Source: Hyphomonas sp. CY54-11-8 (GTDB taxonomy: Bacteria > Pseudomonadota > Alphaproteobacteria > Caulobacterales > Hyphomonadaceae). Taken from it: 64,000 nucleotides of DNA. Positions 62,721 to 64,000 of this stretch are shown one piece after another. Position numbers and translations under genes: made by a program. The DNA lies in NCBI RefSeq assembly GCF_000682735.1, contig NZ_AWFD01000003.1, forward strand, positions 1 to 64,000. Reading direction: 5' to 3'. Numbering within the stretch: position 1 is the first letter of the stretch; each line of letters begins with the position of its first letter. The notes beneath the pieces are model-generated. The model saw only the letters and a list, made by a program, of their open reading frames with translations. It was not told the DNA's origin and searched no databases.

Positions 62721-64000
62721 CAGTCTTCCGCCCCATCCTCTTTCTTCGCCGGGTCATACTTCGCGAACCAGCCCATGATGTTGTCTGTCTTGGCGATCAG
62801 GCGGGACGGACGGGAAGCGATATAGTGCGGCGAACCCGGCACGCGGACATAGACCGTGTCCACACCATTCATTTTAAGGGCGGTGTAGAACTGTTCGGCT
62901 TCCCAGGCGGGCGTGCGCCAGTCTTCCTCACCCACCATGATCATGGTCGGCGTCGTCACCTTGTCGACATAGCGGATCGGCGAGAATTTGAGGAAGGCCT
63001 CCGGGTCGGCCCATGGGTCGGCGCGGATCCAGTGGCGGCGTACGAACTGCGCGATGTCGCCGGCGAGGGCCATCGTCATCCAGTTGATCACCGGCTTGAT
63101 CGAGGCAGCGGCCGCGAAGCGATCAGTCTTCGTCACGGTCCATGCCGTCAGGATGCCGCCGCCGGAGCCGCCGGTGATGAACAGGCGATCTTCGGAGACA
63201 TAGTCTTTGGCAACGAGTTCATCGACGACGCTCATCAGGTCGTCATAGTCATTGCCGGGATAGGCAAGGTCGATCAGCTGGGCGAACTCTTCGCCATAGC
63301 CGGTCGAGCCGCGCGGATTTGTCCACACGGTGACATAACCTTCAGCGGCATAGCGCTGGATCTCGCTGCCGAAGAACGGCGAGTACATGGCGTAAGGCCC
63401 GCCATGGATTTCCAGGATCATCGGGAAGCTGCCATCGGGCTTGAAGTCCGGCGGCAGGGCGACCCACGCCTCGATCTCGCGGCCATCGGCGCTGGAGGCG
63501 ACGTGAAGCTCCTCCACTTTCGCCATGTCGAGATAGGGCAGGACGTCGGCATTAAGTTCCGTCAAGACACGGTTGTTCTTGCCATTGGCGCCGATCGTAG
63601 CGACCTCGGCCGGGCGGTCGGAGAAGCCGGCCGTATAGGCGATGACCGGCCGGCGGCCTTCGCTGACGGAGAAGCTGCCTTCGGCATAGGGACGCCCGAT
63701 GGAGGCGCCGCCGACATTGGTGACAACCTGGCTGACATCGCCGTTCAGTTCGACATTATAAACGCTGAGCACACCATGGTCTTCGCAGAGGGCGAGGATG
63801 CTCTTGCCGTCCGGGGCCCAGGCGACGCTGCCGAATTCCAGCGGGAAGTCGGCCGCCAGTTCCCGGACGTTTCCGCCATCGGCATCCATCAGGTAGAGAT
63901 TGGCCTGCTCATAGGCTTTCAGGTGATCGTCAAACCCGCGGAAAGCGATGGTCTTGCCATCCGGGGAAACGACTGGGCCAAGGTCAGGCCCGTCGCGGCT
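62720..64000 (-). CDS. S9-family prolyl oligopeptidase-like peptidase (partial at right edge)
   Basis: The visible 426 residues are the C-terminal part of a serine peptidase of the S9 family. An N-terminal PD40 beta-propeller piece (VVSPDGKTIAFRG, NLYLMDADGG) runs off the window, followed by the alpha/beta hydrolase domain with nucleophile motif GGSGGG, acid in VGEEDWRTP and His in GSPHYI. It cleaves peptides or acts as an acylaminoacyl-peptidase. The true start lies beyond 64000, where the reading frame remains open. Confidence 0.9.
   Translation of the reverse strand, partial: SRDGPDLGPVVSPDGKTIAFRGFDDHLKAYEQANLYLMDADGGNVRELAADFPLEFGSVAWAPDGKSILALCEDHGVLSVYNVELNGDVSQVVTNVGGASIGRPYAEGSFSVSEGRRPVIAYTAGFSDRPAEVATIGANGKNNRVLTELNADVLPYLDMAKVEELHVASSADGREIEAWVALPPDFKPDGSFPMILEIHGGPYAMYSPFFGSEIQRYAAEGYVTVWTNPRGSTGYGEEFAQLIDLAYPGNDYDDLMSVVDELVAKDYVSEDRLFITGGSGGGILTAWTVTKTDRFAAAASIKPVINWMTMALAGDIAQFVRRHWIRADPWADPEAFLKFSPIRYVDKVTTPTMIMVGEEDWRTPAWEAEQFYTALKMNGVDTVYVRVPGSPHYIASRPSRLIAKTDNIMGWFAKYDPAKKEDGAED

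Overview
The window looks like chromosomal DNA of an alphaproteobacterium, most likely of the Hyphomonadaceae/Caulobacterales type (inference). It is GC-rich and densely packed, with many 1-4 base start/stop overlaps. It carries a PleC/DivJ-like PAS histidine kinase, a canonical CtrA-type box (TTAA-N7-TTAAC) in front of mreB, an mreBCD-mrdA-rodA shape operon, and an alphaproteobacterial MlaEFD plus lipoprotein operon. I saw no rRNA, tRNA, CRISPR array, prophage or plasmid genes. The only sign of a mobile element is at the extreme left edge, where an asparagine synthetase-like gene breaks off at a probable insertion-sequence end.

Layout. 1-7.1 kb: truncated class II glutamine amidotransferase, FAD oxidoreductase, a membrane histidine-kinase-like protein lacking its phospho-acceptor histidine, a polytopic membrane protein and a Baeyer-Villiger-type monooxygenase. 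7.4-13.0 kb: rod-shape operon. 13.1-20.3 kb: sodium-dependent transporter, prolyl iminopeptidase, lipoprotein, DUF423 protein, two hotdog/lipid-related genes, beta-lactamase-fold esterase and a TetR regulator. 20.4-23.3 kb: EmrAB-type efflux pump, divergent from the TetR gene across two identical-architecture operators. 23.3-27.8 kb: dipeptide epimerase and the Mla lipid-transport operon. 27.8-34.3 kb: DUF2892 protein, a pair of acyl-CoA dehydrogenases, a conserved unknown, VanZ-like protein and aminopeptidase N. 34.4-38.7 kb: PAS histidine kinase and an operon of lipoprotein, kdsB and a histidine phosphatase. 38.8-43.1 kb: BlaI/BlaR1-like pair with tandem operators, DUF4197 lipoprotein and alpha/beta hydrolase.

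43.1-49.3 kb is the most coherent metabolic region. It holds a MarR regulator, 4-hydroxyphenylpyruvate dioxygenase, a small membrane protein, a VOC metalloenzyme-like protein, a fumarylacetoacetase-type hydrolase, both subunits of a 3-oxoacid CoA-transferase and an aromatic aminotransferase. Together these would run tyrosine to fumarate and acetoacetyl-CoA, but homogentisate 1,2-dioxygenase and maleylacetoacetate isomerase are not in the window.

49.3-64 kb: double-hotdog thioesterase, Fur/Zur-like regulator, MarR-like regulator, NlpC/P60 protein, membrane-anchored cytochrome c, prephenate dehydratase, LysR regulator with a DoxX-like and a YHS protein, outer-membrane beta-barrel, a lysine/alanine/proline-rich histone-H1-like protein, NudC, a DJ-1/PfpI protein, TypA, an Lrp regulator divergent from a LysE exporter, a small membrane protein, a globin, and an S9 peptidase running off the right edge.

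The strongest second-look items are the tandem operators (TetR, BlaI), the palindrome between marR and hppD, the CtrA box at mreB, the degenerate kinase, the BlaR1-like protein with an acidic helical C-terminal domain instead of a beta-lactam sensor, and the incomplete tyrosine pathway with its VOC gene. No single wholly new system is evident.
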